Part shown: positions 1 through 7,695 of the stretch, piece after piece | Numbering within the stretch: position 1 is the stretch's first letter | How the letters are laid out: the number at the start of each line of letters is the position of its first letter | Assembly: GCA_009903905.1 (NCBI GenBank) | Contig: WYEI01000162.1 | Span: forward strand, 1-18,533 | Direction: 5' to 3' | DNA: 18,533 nt | Origin: Pyrobaculum sp. | GTDB lineage: Archaea > Thermoproteota > Thermoprotei > Thermoproteales > Thermoproteaceae | The notes under the pieces: generated by a model | The model's database searches: none | Told to the model about the DNA's origin: nothing | Seen by the model: the letters and a program-made list of their open reading frames with translations, nothing else | Program-made: the position numbers and the translations under genes

Positions 1-496
1 CTACATAGCTTCTGACGCCGCGTATCACCTGGGCCAGCCTCAGCTCCTCCTCCGGGTCTAGGCCATAGCCCGTCTTAACCTCTACCGTTGTTGTGCCGAA
101 TTTAGCCACGGATTGTAGCCTCTTTTCTAGGATTTTCTTTAGTTGCTCTGTCGACGCGTTTCTTGTCTCCCGCGTCGTCTTGTAGATGCCGCCGCCTTTT
201 CTTGTTATCTCCTCATAGCTCTCACCCATTAGTTTTCTCTCCAACTCGTCCTCGCGAGAGCCTGCAAATAGAAGGTGGGTGTGGGGGTCTACGAGCCCGG
301 GGGTTAGCAGACTATCGCCGAAGTCCCACACCTCCTCCGTGGCGTATCTCCTCTTTAGGTCTTCCCAATAGCCCACGTCTGCCACAACGCCGTTTTTCAC
401 AGCCACGGCTGCGTCTTGTAAGATGTATACGGGGTCGCCGGCCGTCCACGGCGTTTTTTCTGCAGATACCAACTGTTTGACCTTTATTAATACCAT
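1..496 (-). CDS. hutI: Imidazolonepropionase, N-terminal part (cut by window edge)
   Basis: The reverse strand encodes 165 residues of an amidohydrolase-superfamily enzyme that opens the imidazolone ring of 4-imidazolone-5-propionate to N-formimino-glutamate, the third step of histidine breakdown. Seen directly: the metal-binding DPHTHL at residues 70-75, followed by FAGSRE with conserved Arg81, then GGGI at 101-104 and TTVEVKTGYGL at 136-146, all in the order and spacing of HutI. The C-terminal metal ligands lie beyond base 1. The ATG at 496-494 overlaps the end of hutH by 10 nt (ATGGTATTAA), so it is probably translationally coupled to hutH. The enzyme family and the hut neighbours agree, so I am confident in the call. 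Confidence 0.93.
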   Translation of the reverse strand, partial: MVLIKVKQLVSAEKTPWTAGDPVYILQDAAVAVKNGVVADVGYWEDLKRRYATEEVWDFGDSLLTPGLVDPHTHLLFAGSREDELERKLMGESYEEITRKGGGIYKTTRETRNASTEQLKKILEKRLQSVAKFGTTTVEVKTGYGLDPEEELRLAQVIRGVRSYV

Positions 497-1884
497 ATCT
501 CGCCTGCGGCCTCGATTCTCTCGCTGGGGATTTTGCTACGCGTCAGGCTTTTAAGCCTCTGATACAGCTCCGCCGTCTTCGGGGGGCAGTTGTCGCAGTT
601 TGTCGCGTCGAGAGACACCACGAGGTGTATCGAGAGGAGGTGTCTTAAGAGGTTGAGCATGTCGTGTAGTCTCACGGCCGCGTTGAGGCTCATAGAGTTT
701 ACATCCTCCTGTAGCCCGCTTGTAGGTATGTTATGTATCGAGTGAGGCGATGCCAACGCTCTTATCTTAGCCGCGAGAGATGCCGCGGTGTATTGATATA
801 TCATGTCGCCCACGCTTCCCGGCTCCGTGGCCAAAAAGTCGGGTTTTCCTGTGACTTCGCCACGTAGAAGCTGAGCAGTTTGGCGCTCTACTAGATTTGC
901 CCAGGCGGCTAGCGCTATCGCTAATACGTCTGCGGCTATTGCTATATGCTGTCCATGGAAATGACACGTCGGCCTGGAACCGGAGGGTAAAATGATTGGG
1001 TTGTCGCTCGGCGAGTTTATCTCGTCCTCTACTATCTTTCTTACCCACCCCACTGAGTCGTAGACGGCGCCCATTATCTGCGGTATGCATCTTATCGAGT
1101 AGGGGTCGTTTAGGCGTTTTCCACCGCCGACATACTCCAGCATACCAGCCACTTTCTCAATGCCGGGATGTCTCTTAACTTGGGTCTCTTTTGCCAACGC
1201 CTTCCAGTTGGCCCCAACTGCGTAGAGGAACAACGCCGACGTCTCCAAGTATTTTTCTACCAACCGCTCTATGCGCCATACGGCCAACGCCAACACCGCT
1301 GTGGAGAACGAGGTCCCGTTAATCAACGCCAACGCCTCTCTTGGGTCTAGATCAAGAGGCTCTATGCCTCTTCTTTTCAACGCCTCTTCCGCCGGTAGTA
1401 GGACGCCGTCCATAAGTACGTAGCCTCGGCCGATTAACGTCAACGCTATGTGAGAGAGCTGGGCTAGATCTCCGCTTGCCCCCACACTGCCATATCTAGG
1501 TACCGCGGGCGTTATATCTTTGTTTAACAACTCGACAAGAGTCTTGACGACCTTCGTCCGGACGCCGCTGTAGCCCAACGCCAGTTGATGAGCACGAATA
1601 AGTAGGGCCGCCCTCACCCACTCCCTGGGCACGACTTCGCCAACGCCTGCGGCGTGTTCCAACAAGATTCTCTCGCCGCTGGGAGTTGTCTTTACCTTCA
1701 CTAACTCGCCGAGGCTTGTGGTCACGCCGTAGATCTGCTCCCCCCTCCTTAGCGCCTCTAGGTAAAGTCTTCGGCTTGTCTCAATCTTTTCCTCTACGTC
1801 AGGAGGCATCGTGACCTCTGTGTTAAATAAAGCCACCTGGACCACTTGGCCTATTTCTAGTCTTTTACCTATTTCTACTGCCAT
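487..1884 (-). CDS. hutH: Histidine ammonia-lyase
   Basis: A 465-residue member of the aromatic amino acid lyase family, which removes ammonia from histidine to give urocanate. The catalytic MIO cofactor forms from Ala-Ser-Gly, seen here at residues 136-138 in GSVGASGDLAQLSH. Other family landmarks are the catalytic Tyr52 in IYGVTTSLG, His78 in LEHAAGVGE, YSIRCIPQ, FHGQHIAIAAD and QEDVNSMS near the C-terminus. The length is a little below the roughly 500 residues of bacterial HutH. Phenylalanine and tyrosine ammonia-lyases share the fold. The flanking hutG and hutI, each overlapping by 10 nt, are what decide for histidine. The ATG at 1884 lies inside the hutG stop region (ATGGCAGTAG). Confidence 0.93.
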   Translation of the reverse strand: MAVEIGKRLEIGQVVQVALFNTEVTMPPDVEEKIETSRRLYLEALRRGEQIYGVTTSLGELVKVKTTPSGERILLEHAAGVGEVVPREWVRAALLIRAHQLALGYSGVRTKVVKTLVELLNKDITPAVPRYGSVGASGDLAQLSHIALTLIGRGYVLMDGVLLPAEEALKRRGIEPLDLDPREALALINGTSFSTAVLALAVWRIERLVEKYLETSALFLYAVGANWKALAKETQVKRHPGIEKVAGMLEYVGGGKRLNDPYSIRCIPQIMGAVYDSVGWVRKIVEDEINSPSDNPIILPSGSRPTCHFHGQHIAIAADVLAIALAAWANLVERQTAQLLRGEVTGKPDFLATEPGSVGDMIYQYTAASLAAKIRALASPHSIHNIPTSGLQEDVNSMSLNAAVRLHDMLNLLRHLLSIHLVVSLDATNCDNCPPKTAELYQRLKSLTRSKIPSERIEAAGEIWY

Positions 1885-2744
1885 ACCGACACGTAAAGAA
1901 GCACAGCCGCTAGGTTCGATGTGACGTTGCCAACATCGTATGGGGGCGACACCTCCACCGTATCAACTGCTATCGGTCTAAGCGCCTTTGAAAGACCAGC
2001 CACGAGTTTTATCGCCTCTCTGGCGGACAACCCCCCAGGGCTCGGCGCATTTACACCTGGCGCAAACGCAGGATCTACTACATCTAGATCTATACTTATG
2101 TAGTTCTGTACGTCTTTGTGACGTAAAACAACTCGGTCTACTACTTCGCCTAGGCCAAGTTTCTCTAAGTCGTCTATTGTGTAGTAGTCTACGTCTAGCT
2201 TCTCGGCTAGGTTAAACATGTACTCTGGATTTGCCCACGGCCTAACTCCAATTACGGTAATCGGCGCCTCTTTTGCATATTCGCGGATTAATCTTGTTGT
2301 TAACCCACTTGTCAAACCCTCGGAGGTTGTACGTAAATCTAGGTGTGCATCTAGCACAATGTAGCCGAGGCGCCTCCCCTCCGCCAGGCCTTGATATGTA
2401 AAGGCCGACACAGAGTGGTCGCCGCCAGCTATGAGGAGTTGGCGCCGGTTGATCAAGGCCTTGGCGGTCTCTTTAATTCTTTTCCAAGTCTCCTCCGCGT
2501 CTCCTATCACGACGTCTATATCCCCCATGTCTTCCAAGTCGAAGCGTTTGGGGAGGCTACATAAGGCAGTTCTTATGTGCGCCGGCGCATATCGTGCGCC
2601 TGGTCTACCGGCAACTGCGCCGTCCCAGGGCACGCCGAAGAAAACTATAGAAGATTCGCCGGACATGTCGCAAGTTCTCACATCTAGTGGATCTTTTAAA
2701 AATCGGAGCCGCTTCGTCAGATACGCATTGTGCATGTTTAACAT
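1875..2744 (-). CDS. hutG: Formiminoglutamase, arginase/agmatinase superfamily
   Basis: A 289-residue ureohydrolase. The binuclear manganese site is complete: His110 in AGGDHS, Asp132/His134/Asp136 in DAHLDLR and Asp219/Asp221 in SIDLDVVDP. GRPGARYAPAHIR at 46-58 and NAPSPGG at 232-238 are also family signatures. By sequence alone it could be an agmatinase or arginase. Its position directly ahead of hutH and hutI, with a 10-nt overlap onto hutH, makes hydrolysis of formiminoglutamate to glutamate and formamide the likely reaction. The start at 2744 is supported by a TATATA element ending 19 nt upstream. A second in-frame ATG at 2735 is possible but fits that spacing less well. Confidence 0.82.
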   Translation of the reverse strand: MLNMHNAYLTKRLRFLKDPLDVRTCDMSGESSIVFFGVPWDGAVAGRPGARYAPAHIRTALCSLPKRFDLEDMGDIDVVIGDAEETWKRIKETAKALINRRQLLIAGGDHSVSAFTYQGLAEGRRLGYIVLDAHLDLRTTSEGLTSGLTTRLIREYAKEAPITVIGVRPWANPEYMFNLAEKLDVDYYTIDDLEKLGLGEVVDRVVLRHKDVQNYISIDLDVVDPAFAPGVNAPSPGGLSAREAIKLVAGLSKALRPIAVDTVEVSPPYDVGNVTSNLAAVLLYVSVWQ

Positions 2745-2757
2745 TATGTATCACTAT

Positions 2758-3057
2758 TTAACGTATATAGAGCTTTCCCTCCGCCGTGCTTCCAATTATC
2801 ATGTACCCCTGGGTCTTCTCAATTGTTAACACTTGGTCTTTAGGCACCCACAGCCCACAGGTTATGTAGAGGTGGTCTGTGTAATTTCTTATTTCAAACC
2901 TTCCGTAGATGCGAAGCTCCGAGCCTGGATTCTCCAACACAAGCTTAACTGCTTGACATACAGAAGGTGTAGAAATATATTGGACGCCGAAGATTAGGGA
3001 AAGCGCCGTGGCGGCCATCAACATCACTGCCACGAGGTCGAGGTATTCCTCTATCAT
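2758..3057 (-). CDS. Small membrane-anchored exported protein (99 aa)
   Basis: I do not recognise this protein. It has a very short N-terminus with two glutamates (Glu3, Glu4), a single hydrophobic segment at about residues 7-26, and a 70-residue domain with two cysteines (in SVCQAV and ITCGLW), so it is probably anchored with the C-terminal domain outside. It overlaps the upstream 88-aa gene by 4 nt (ATGA), which indicates one transcript. It is the last gene of the surface-protein series and is followed by hutG after 13 nt. The architecture resembles a type IV pilin without the basic leader, but no cleavable class III signal is present, so I call it only an anchored ectodomain protein. Confidence 0.75.
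   Translation of the reverse strand: MIEEYLDLVAVMLMAATALSLIFGVQYISTPSVCQAVKLVLENPGSELRIYGRFEIRNYTDHLYITCGLWVPKDQVLTIEKTQGYMIIGSTAEGKLYIR
2764..2769 (-). promoter_or_regulatory. TATA-like element for hutG
   Basis: TATATA lies 19 nt upstream of the hutG ATG, inside the last codons of the preceding gene. This is the spacing expected for a leaderless transcript. It differs from the T-tract motif that precedes the pilus-locus units, so the hut genes probably have separate control, although read-through from the 13-nt gap upstream is possible. Confidence 0.45.
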
Positions 3058-3320
3058 GGCTTAAAACGGCAGTAAAGACTTAACACCTTATAGGCCAGGC
3101 CTGGATATGCTTCTATCTGACCTGAAGCGGTACATATGACGAAGCCGACCACTCTGTAGATCACAGATGGGTCTCCCACCTCTGCGTATTTATACGCCTC
3201 CGGCCAGTAGAGAAAAACCGCAGACAAGTCAGTCTTGCGCACCTCAACCGGCTTGATGAACAGCATAGCCGCCACCGCCAGCGCGAATATCACCGGTATA
3301 AACACTATTTCTAGTCTCAT
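3054..3320 (-). CDS. Small membrane-anchored exported protein (88 aa)
   Basis: Not recognised. An N-terminal hydrophobic segment at about residues 4-22 is followed by a basic stretch (VEVRK) and a small domain with two cysteines (FVICTAS and LYCRFKP, the second five residues from the end). The two cysteines could close the domain with one disulfide. The ATG at 3320 starts 20 nt after a copy of the locus-wide promoter motif. It forms a two-gene unit with the 99-aa gene, which it overlaps by 4 nt. Its position after the 1020-aa secreted protein and the shared promoter motif tie it to the pilus locus. No function can be assigned from the sequence. Confidence 0.76.
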   Translation of the reverse strand: MRLEIVFIPVIFALAVAAMLFIKPVEVRKTDLSAVFLYWPEAYKYAEVGDPSVIYRVVGFVICTASGQIEAYPGLAYKVLSLYCRFKP

Positions 3321-3340
3321 ACCAGCTTGAACACGAGCCA

Positions 3341-3352
3341 GGAAAAACCTTA
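3341..3352 (-). promoter_or_regulatory. Locus promoter motif, copy 7 (before the 88-aa gene)
   Basis: Minus-strand TAAGGTTTTTCC, 20 nt upstream of the ATG at 3320. The first three bases, TAA, are the stop codon of the preceding 163-aa gene. It is identical to the copies at 6918-6929 and 11528-11539. Confidence 0.75.
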
Positions 3353-3841
3353 GCAGTTTACAACCACCAGTCTCACCTTGACCCCAGACGCTTCGACCTC
3401 AGCCGTCTCGGGCTTGAAGTCTGTCCCGGAGCGGCAGGTAGCGGCGTAGTGGGTGATGGTGCTATCCTGCACCCACGGCATGACCAGCACGCAGTTGGTC
3501 AAGACGACTGTGGCGTTGCCTTGCGTGTAGGTCTTACCGAGCAGGCCTTGAATCGACTGGGGGCACTGGCCCAGGCCCAAGACGTATACAGGTATGGATG
3601 ATGCCTCGACGCCTGTTGTGTTGGTGAGCACCCACCTGCCGGCTACGTAGCTGTAGTAGGCGAGGTACTGTCTCACAGCCACTGGCGTGTCTAGGTGGGC
3701 TGTCTTTCCCGCCGCTATAGACGCCGCCGTCGACGCGAGGAGTGGCGTGTTCGACATAAACACGCCTGATACAGCCACCGCCGCGGCGGCTGTGGCGGCG
3801 ACGGCCGCCGCCAAGGCGAGGAGGTATCTAAAGGTCAGCAT
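3350..3841 (-). CDS. Membrane-anchored exported protein (163 aa)
   Basis: Not recognised. The protein starts MLTFRYLLALAAAVAAT, and an alanine-rich hydrophobic segment runs to about residue 29, giving one membrane anchor or an uncleaved signal. The ectodomain has four cysteines, the last being the C-terminal residue (LVVVNC). A longer in-frame reading extends upstream to 4144, but that extension lies wholly inside the 1020-aa gene. I chose the ATG at 3841, which overlaps that gene's stop by 7 nt (ATGCTGA), because the hydrophobic N-terminus then sits at the start. It shares a transcript with the 1020-aa secreted protein, whose C-terminus (LVVVRSC) is strikingly similar, so the two may work together at the cell surface. 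Confidence 0.75.
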   Translation of the reverse strand: MLTFRYLLALAAAVAATAAAAVAVSGVFMSNTPLLASTAASIAAGKTAHLDTPVAVRQYLAYYSYVAGRWVLTNTTGVEASSIPVYVLGLGQCPQSIQGLLGKTYTQGNATVVLTNCVLVMPWVQDSTITHYAATCRSGTDFKPETAEVEASGVKVRLVVVNC

Positions 3842-6800
3842 GACCGCACGACGACCAAGACGCTTCTGGCGCCCTTGGGGTAGCCCACCAGGTCGGCCCA
3901 GGTCTTGAACAAAAGTGCAGTCTCGGGGCGCCAGATCGTGACCATATCGCCAGGCCTCGCGGCCAATTCTTGACCCACAAGCGGCAGGACTAGGATTGGA
4001 TCCCAGGGGAATATCCTGGAGGCGTTGGCTAAGATGCATCTTCCGCCGGCCTCGCCTATCTTGACCCACGTCCCGTCGCGCTGGGCGTAGAAGGCGAAGC
4101 CGGCCACTGGGCCGTCTGCTTTGACCTTCACAAGGCCTCTCCACGGGTCGACCAGCTCAATCTTCGGTTTGGCGAAGCTGTTCATAAAGTTGAGCCTTGC
4201 CCACAGCTCAGCCTCACCCCAGTAGTCCATGGTGGATGAAAGTTGCGACACGTAGTCCGCCTCCCCTAACAGCGACCTCGCCTTCACGGACGCAGATATG
4301 CACGAGAACTGCGTCTGTCTTCCCCCCTCGCCGAAGGCGTTCACCCCGTGGAAGTAAGGAACGCCGCCGAGGTAGAAGAAAATTGTGAGGTTAAGATGTG
4401 GAGCATTGAAATACAAAGGCGCCTCCGTCGCGGTCTTGATTCTGTACGAGACGTCGTTGGACACAAAGAAGACGAAGTGGTGACGTCCCTCGTCGTCCTC
4501 CACGACCACTTGTATAGGCCCGGTCCAGTTCGCCGGCGTGACGTAAACCCCGCCGGCATCTACATAAAGCGGCTGACAAGGCGGAAGCGGCGTGTAGCTG
4601 CGGTGCCAGCCGGGCCCTATGTAGACTGCGTCGAGGAAGTCCCACCTCTTCGTAACTTCGTGGAGCTTGTAGCTCCTAACCCATCTATACTCCACGCCGC
4701 TTCTGCCTCTGCTCATCACGTATCCCATCTCCACATAGATCTTGACAGTTGTCTGCTTGGGCCTGCCTACGTACAGCAGGAGGAACGAGTAGCCTGCGCC
4801 GGGCAACGCCAAGTCGGCGGCGGGGCCAGGCGCCGGGCCCCAAAGCGCCGGCCTAAAGTCGACACATATCAACGAGTTGCACACCGTAGTCGGCACTATG
4901 TACAAAGCCCAAGATGTGGAGTTAGACACCATAGAAGCCACGCCAAGAGGCAGAGCGTCGGTAAAGCCAGGCGGCCTGCTGTCCCCCTCCACCACTTCAA
5001 ACACATAGTTGTAGAAGTCTCCCTGCGCGGTTTGGTGGTACAGCCGCGTGCTATCCGCCTTAGTGGTGTTTCTGTATTCCGAGTCTCTGTATACAGACCC
5101 CAGCATAGACACGTGATGAGGCACCTCCGTGCGGCAACTACCTTCTATATCCCAGTCGCCGGTGCGGGGATTAAACGCCCAGAGCCTGAGGTGGTATTGA
5201 TACCAGTAATAGAGCACCGGGTCGCCGGCGACGACGTTCATGAAGTCTTTAAAGCCCCCACACGGGCCGTAATGACTCACTACCATCCAGTCCACCAGCG
5301 GTATTCTGTTTATAGGCCACTGATTGCCCGGCCTGCCTATGCGTGAGTAGCCCGCCCAAGTTCCGTTTACCTTGGTAACGACGTGTTGTGAGTAGGTGCA
5401 GTGAAGGAGCTGGCTCGGCCACTGTCTGCAGGGGTCTGGCGGCGCGTACCAAGCCGTCGTTACAGTTCTAAATTCCTCATCTACGGCGGCGGCGAAGCCC
5501 GCCCACTTGATGCCCGCTACAGGCCATCCGCTTTTCTGGGCGTCATATCTTAGTTTAGCATTGGACCCGACCTCCTCATAGTGTTCTTCTAGAAGCCTCC
5601 CCTGTTGGTCTACGGCGCGTAGATACGTCTCTGGGTAGGAGTTTATCCAGACGCCGCGTGCGTCGAGGCGCCACAACACGGCGGCGTGGAGATACGCAAC
5701 AGAGCCCAGAGGCATGTGGACTTCGACGGGCGTTCTGCCTATCAGCGCGACTCCTGCGCCGACTTTCAGCAACACGGGCGGGTCTAGCGCCAACGCCACA
5801 TACGGCGTTAGGATAAACGGCGTCTTATAGGCGACTGCCAAAAGCGTCCACTCCCACACCCACCTGTCGCCAACCCATGTCGCGTTGCCGCCCCAGCCTA
5901 CTATGAACCTCTCAGGAGGACCTACACTAAGCCTTGGATCAACGCCTCTGGGGACTCCAATGACACGAGATATGTACAGCGGCACTGACTTCGGCGGTCT
6001 AGCTTCTACATACCCCCACTTGGTGGGGACGGCAGTCACTTCAACCTTAATCCACGTCCCAAACCACAAACCTTCCGGTGAGATGCCGTATATGCTCCAC
6101 GTGCCCGCCTCGTCTGTAGACACGGCGGCGGTGTCTACGGGGTAGTCTCCATAGAGCCGCCTGTCTGTGTAATACAGCGGAGAGGGCACCTCGGCCTCTA
6201 CTCCATATCCCGCGATCTTGTCGCCTGGCCTCTTCCCGTTTATCATAAGAGCTCGCCAAACCTCTGGAGACGAAGCACGCGTCACCTTGTTCCAGCCCTC
6301 GAAAGGCGTGCAACTTGGCCACGTAGATGCGTCTGGCAACTGCGTACAGAGCGGCGAATAGAACCAGCTGAATTTATCCGGCCTCAGAGAGACGTATAGA
6401 GTTCTGGATTCTGAGTGTGAGACCGCGTTGGAGGGTACTGTGAAGGTGATGGTGGAGGTCTCGCGGGGCGGCGTGGCGTTGACAAGCCAGTAATACCGTA
6501 TCTCAGTCCACGTCCATTCTCCGTATCTTAGCCTGGCGGTGCACATGTACTCCGTCAGTGTCCACGGCTCCGGCTTCCAGTACTCCACCGTAACACTGTA
6601 GGTTAGGTCTCTGTTCCACTCCCCACTAGTCAAGTATTCAGCCATGTATATCCGCGTGGCGTTGTAAAACGGCGTATTCCAGACTTCGACCTTCGGGGCG
6701 TCTGTAAAGAACGCATAGAATCTGCCGGATGAATCAGTGCTCATAACAGGGCCGACTGCGCCGAAGCTGAACGAAATCGAAACGCTCCGGCTTGTGTACA

Positions 6801-6897
6801 CATTGCCTCCCCATATCTTTGAACACTCTACGCTTTCTACGGTGATCTGCGCCCACACAAGCGCCGTTAATGCCAAGACTAGGATTAGGCGCCGCAT
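3835..6897 (-). CDS. Large secreted surface protein (1020 aa)
   Basis: I do not recognise a domain. A classical Sec signal peptide (MRRLILVLALTALVWA, cleavage likely after Ala16) leads to about 1000 residues with no further membrane segment. The mature part is rich in Trp and Tyr, looks mostly beta-structured, has nine NxS/T sequons and 14 cysteines, the last being the C-terminal residue. No S-layer homology repeat, protease motif or sorting tail is apparent. The ATG at 6897 lies 20 nt after a copy of the locus promoter motif. The next gene overlaps by 7 nt. By position and size it could be an adhesin, tip protein or outer collar of the pilus. This is inference only. Confidence 0.82.
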   Translation of the reverse strand: MRRLILVLALTALVWAQITVESVECSKIWGGNVYTSRSVSISFSFGAVGPVMSTDSSGRFYAFFTDAPKVEVWNTPFYNATRIYMAEYLTSGEWNRDLTYSVTVEYWKPEPWTLTEYMCTARLRYGEWTWTEIRYYWLVNATPPRETSTITFTVPSNAVSHSESRTLYVSLRPDKFSWFYSPLCTQLPDASTWPSCTPFEGWNKVTRASSPEVWRALMINGKRPGDKIAGYGVEAEVPSPLYYTDRRLYGDYPVDTAAVSTDEAGTWSIYGISPEGLWFGTWIKVEVTAVPTKWGYVEARPPKSVPLYISRVIGVPRGVDPRLSVGPPERFIVGWGGNATWVGDRWVWEWTLLAVAYKTPFILTPYVALALDPPVLLKVGAGVALIGRTPVEVHMPLGSVAYLHAAVLWRLDARGVWINSYPETYLRAVDQQGRLLEEHYEEVGSNAKLRYDAQKSGWPVAGIKWAGFAAAVDEEFRTVTTAWYAPPDPCRQWPSQLLHCTYSQHVVTKVNGTWAGYSRIGRPGNQWPINRIPLVDWMVVSHYGPCGGFKDFMNVVAGDPVLYYWYQYHLRLWAFNPRTGDWDIEGSCRTEVPHHVSMLGSVYRDSEYRNTTKADSTRLYHQTAQGDFYNYVFEVVEGDSRPPGFTDALPLGVASMVSNSTSWALYIVPTTVCNSLICVDFRPALWGPAPGPAADLALPGAGYSFLLLYVGRPKQTTVKIYVEMGYVMSRGRSGVEYRWVRSYKLHEVTKRWDFLDAVYIGPGWHRSYTPLPPCQPLYVDAGGVYVTPANWTGPIQVVVEDDEGRHHFVFFVSNDVSYRIKTATEAPLYFNAPHLNLTIFFYLGGVPYFHGVNAFGEGGRQTQFSCISASVKARSLLGEADYVSQLSSTMDYWGEAELWARLNFMNSFAKPKIELVDPWRGLVKVKADGPVAGFAFYAQRDGTWVKIGEAGGRCILANASRIFPWDPILVLPLVGQELAARPGDMVTIWRPETALLFKTWADLVGYPKGARSVLVVVRSC

Positions 6898-6917
6898 GGA
6901 AGAGACAGGCCGCCTAT

Positions 6918-6929
6918 GGAAAAACCTTA
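6918..6929 (-). promoter_or_regulatory. Locus promoter motif, copy 6 (before the 1020-aa gene)
   Basis: Minus-strand TAAGGTTTTTCC, 20 nt upstream of the ATG at 6897. Its first three bases are the TAA stop of the 255-aa gene, so stop codon and promoter element share bases. Confidence 0.75.
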
Positions 6930-7694
6930 ACGAGGTGAAGGAAAGTCTATTGTGGGCGTGTCGCTTCTTTGCGACTCGGATGATGCAGAAGCGATCTGCT
7001 CTGGACAGGTAAGCGGTAGTTTTAATGGATAGTCCACGAGTAGGACATATAGCGCCGCCGCCGGCGCGGCGACGTACAGCTTGGCAGTGTCGCTGGTGGC
7101 GTTGTAGACGAGGACGTGCTCGGCCTTGACGAGCTCCATAAACGCTTCATCTGCGCCTACCCTGGGAGTCAAACCCACAGCGGGCGGCCTGCGCCACGCC
7201 GTGTAGAAGCTGTGGAGCCAGCTGTAGTACTGGGTGAGGTTGTGCGGCACTGCGGCGTAGACGTCGAGCCACGGCAGTTGGTCGAGGGAATGTCTAAGTT
7301 CAATCTCGTAGAGCATGGCCGGCTCGCCCCGAGGAAGCGCGGTATATCTACATCTCGTCACGTTTATGTAGATTTGGTAGACTACGTTCTCCCCAGCTCT
7401 CTCAAGCCTATACCCCACCGGCAGATGCACCGGGAACGTTACCCACTGCCTCGTGCGGTAGTCGTACGCCGTGGCGTTGGCCTTTACCACCCTCACCACG
7501 TTGACGAAGACGCGGAAACGCGACTTAACCTCCACCTTGGGGAACGAGGGGAGGTTGCTGGCCAGCCACCCCTTGGCGCCGTAGAGCTGGTCTGCCAGGT
7601 TCACAGTCTTGAAGCTCGGCGCATGCGCCGCGGCGTAAAGCACAACAAAGGCAACGACGGCCAACGCAATCAAGCCGTACGCCAGCGACCACAT
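6927..7694 (-). CDS. Membrane-anchored exported protein (255 aa)
   Basis: Not recognised. One N-terminal hydrophobic segment (about residues 4-25, MWSLAYGLIALAVVAFVVLY) is followed by an ectodomain with two cysteines (VTRCRYT and LTCPEQ). The last 20 or so residues after the second cysteine are Ser/Pro/Asp-rich and look unstructured. They are encoded by the stretch containing a small hairpin (6960-6975). The ATG lies one base after the stop of the 372-aa gene, so the two are cotranscribed. This is the third gene of a unit (148, 372, 255 aa) in which every product has the same plan: a single N-terminal anchor and a disulfide-capable outer domain. Confidence 0.78.
   Translation of the reverse strand: MWSLAYGLIALAVVAFVVLYAAAHAPSFKTVNLADQLYGAKGWLASNLPSFPKVEVKSRFRVFVNVVRVVKANATAYDYRTRQWVTFPVHLPVGYRLERAGENVVYQIYINVTRCRYTALPRGEPAMLYEIELRHSLDQLPWLDVYAAVPHNLTQYYSWLHSFYTAWRRPPAVGLTPRVGADEAFMELVKAEHVLVYNATSDTAKLYVAAPAAALYVLLVDYPLKLPLTCPEQIASASSESQRSDTPTIDFPSPR
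6960..6975 (-). other. Small hairpin near the end of the 255-aa gene
   Basis: A perfect 5-bp inverted repeat, GTCGC/GCGAC, around a 6-nt loop. It lies about 30 nt ahead of the promoter motif of the next unit, within coding sequence. It could affect transcript ends or stability, or be chance. Confidence 0.25.
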
Positions 7695-7695
7695 G

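Noticed and set aside
3842..4144. N-terminal extension of the 163-aa gene
   Set aside because: The extra 101 residues are Arg/Gly/Pro-rich and overlap the 1020-aa gene in another frame. The hydrophobic anchor only makes sense with the start at 3841.
4348..5346. 332-residue open frame on the plus strand
   Set aside because: It lies entirely antisense to the 1020-aa secreted protein. Its product is Arg/His/Val-rich with no domain, signal or promoter, as expected of a shadow frame in GC-rich DNA.
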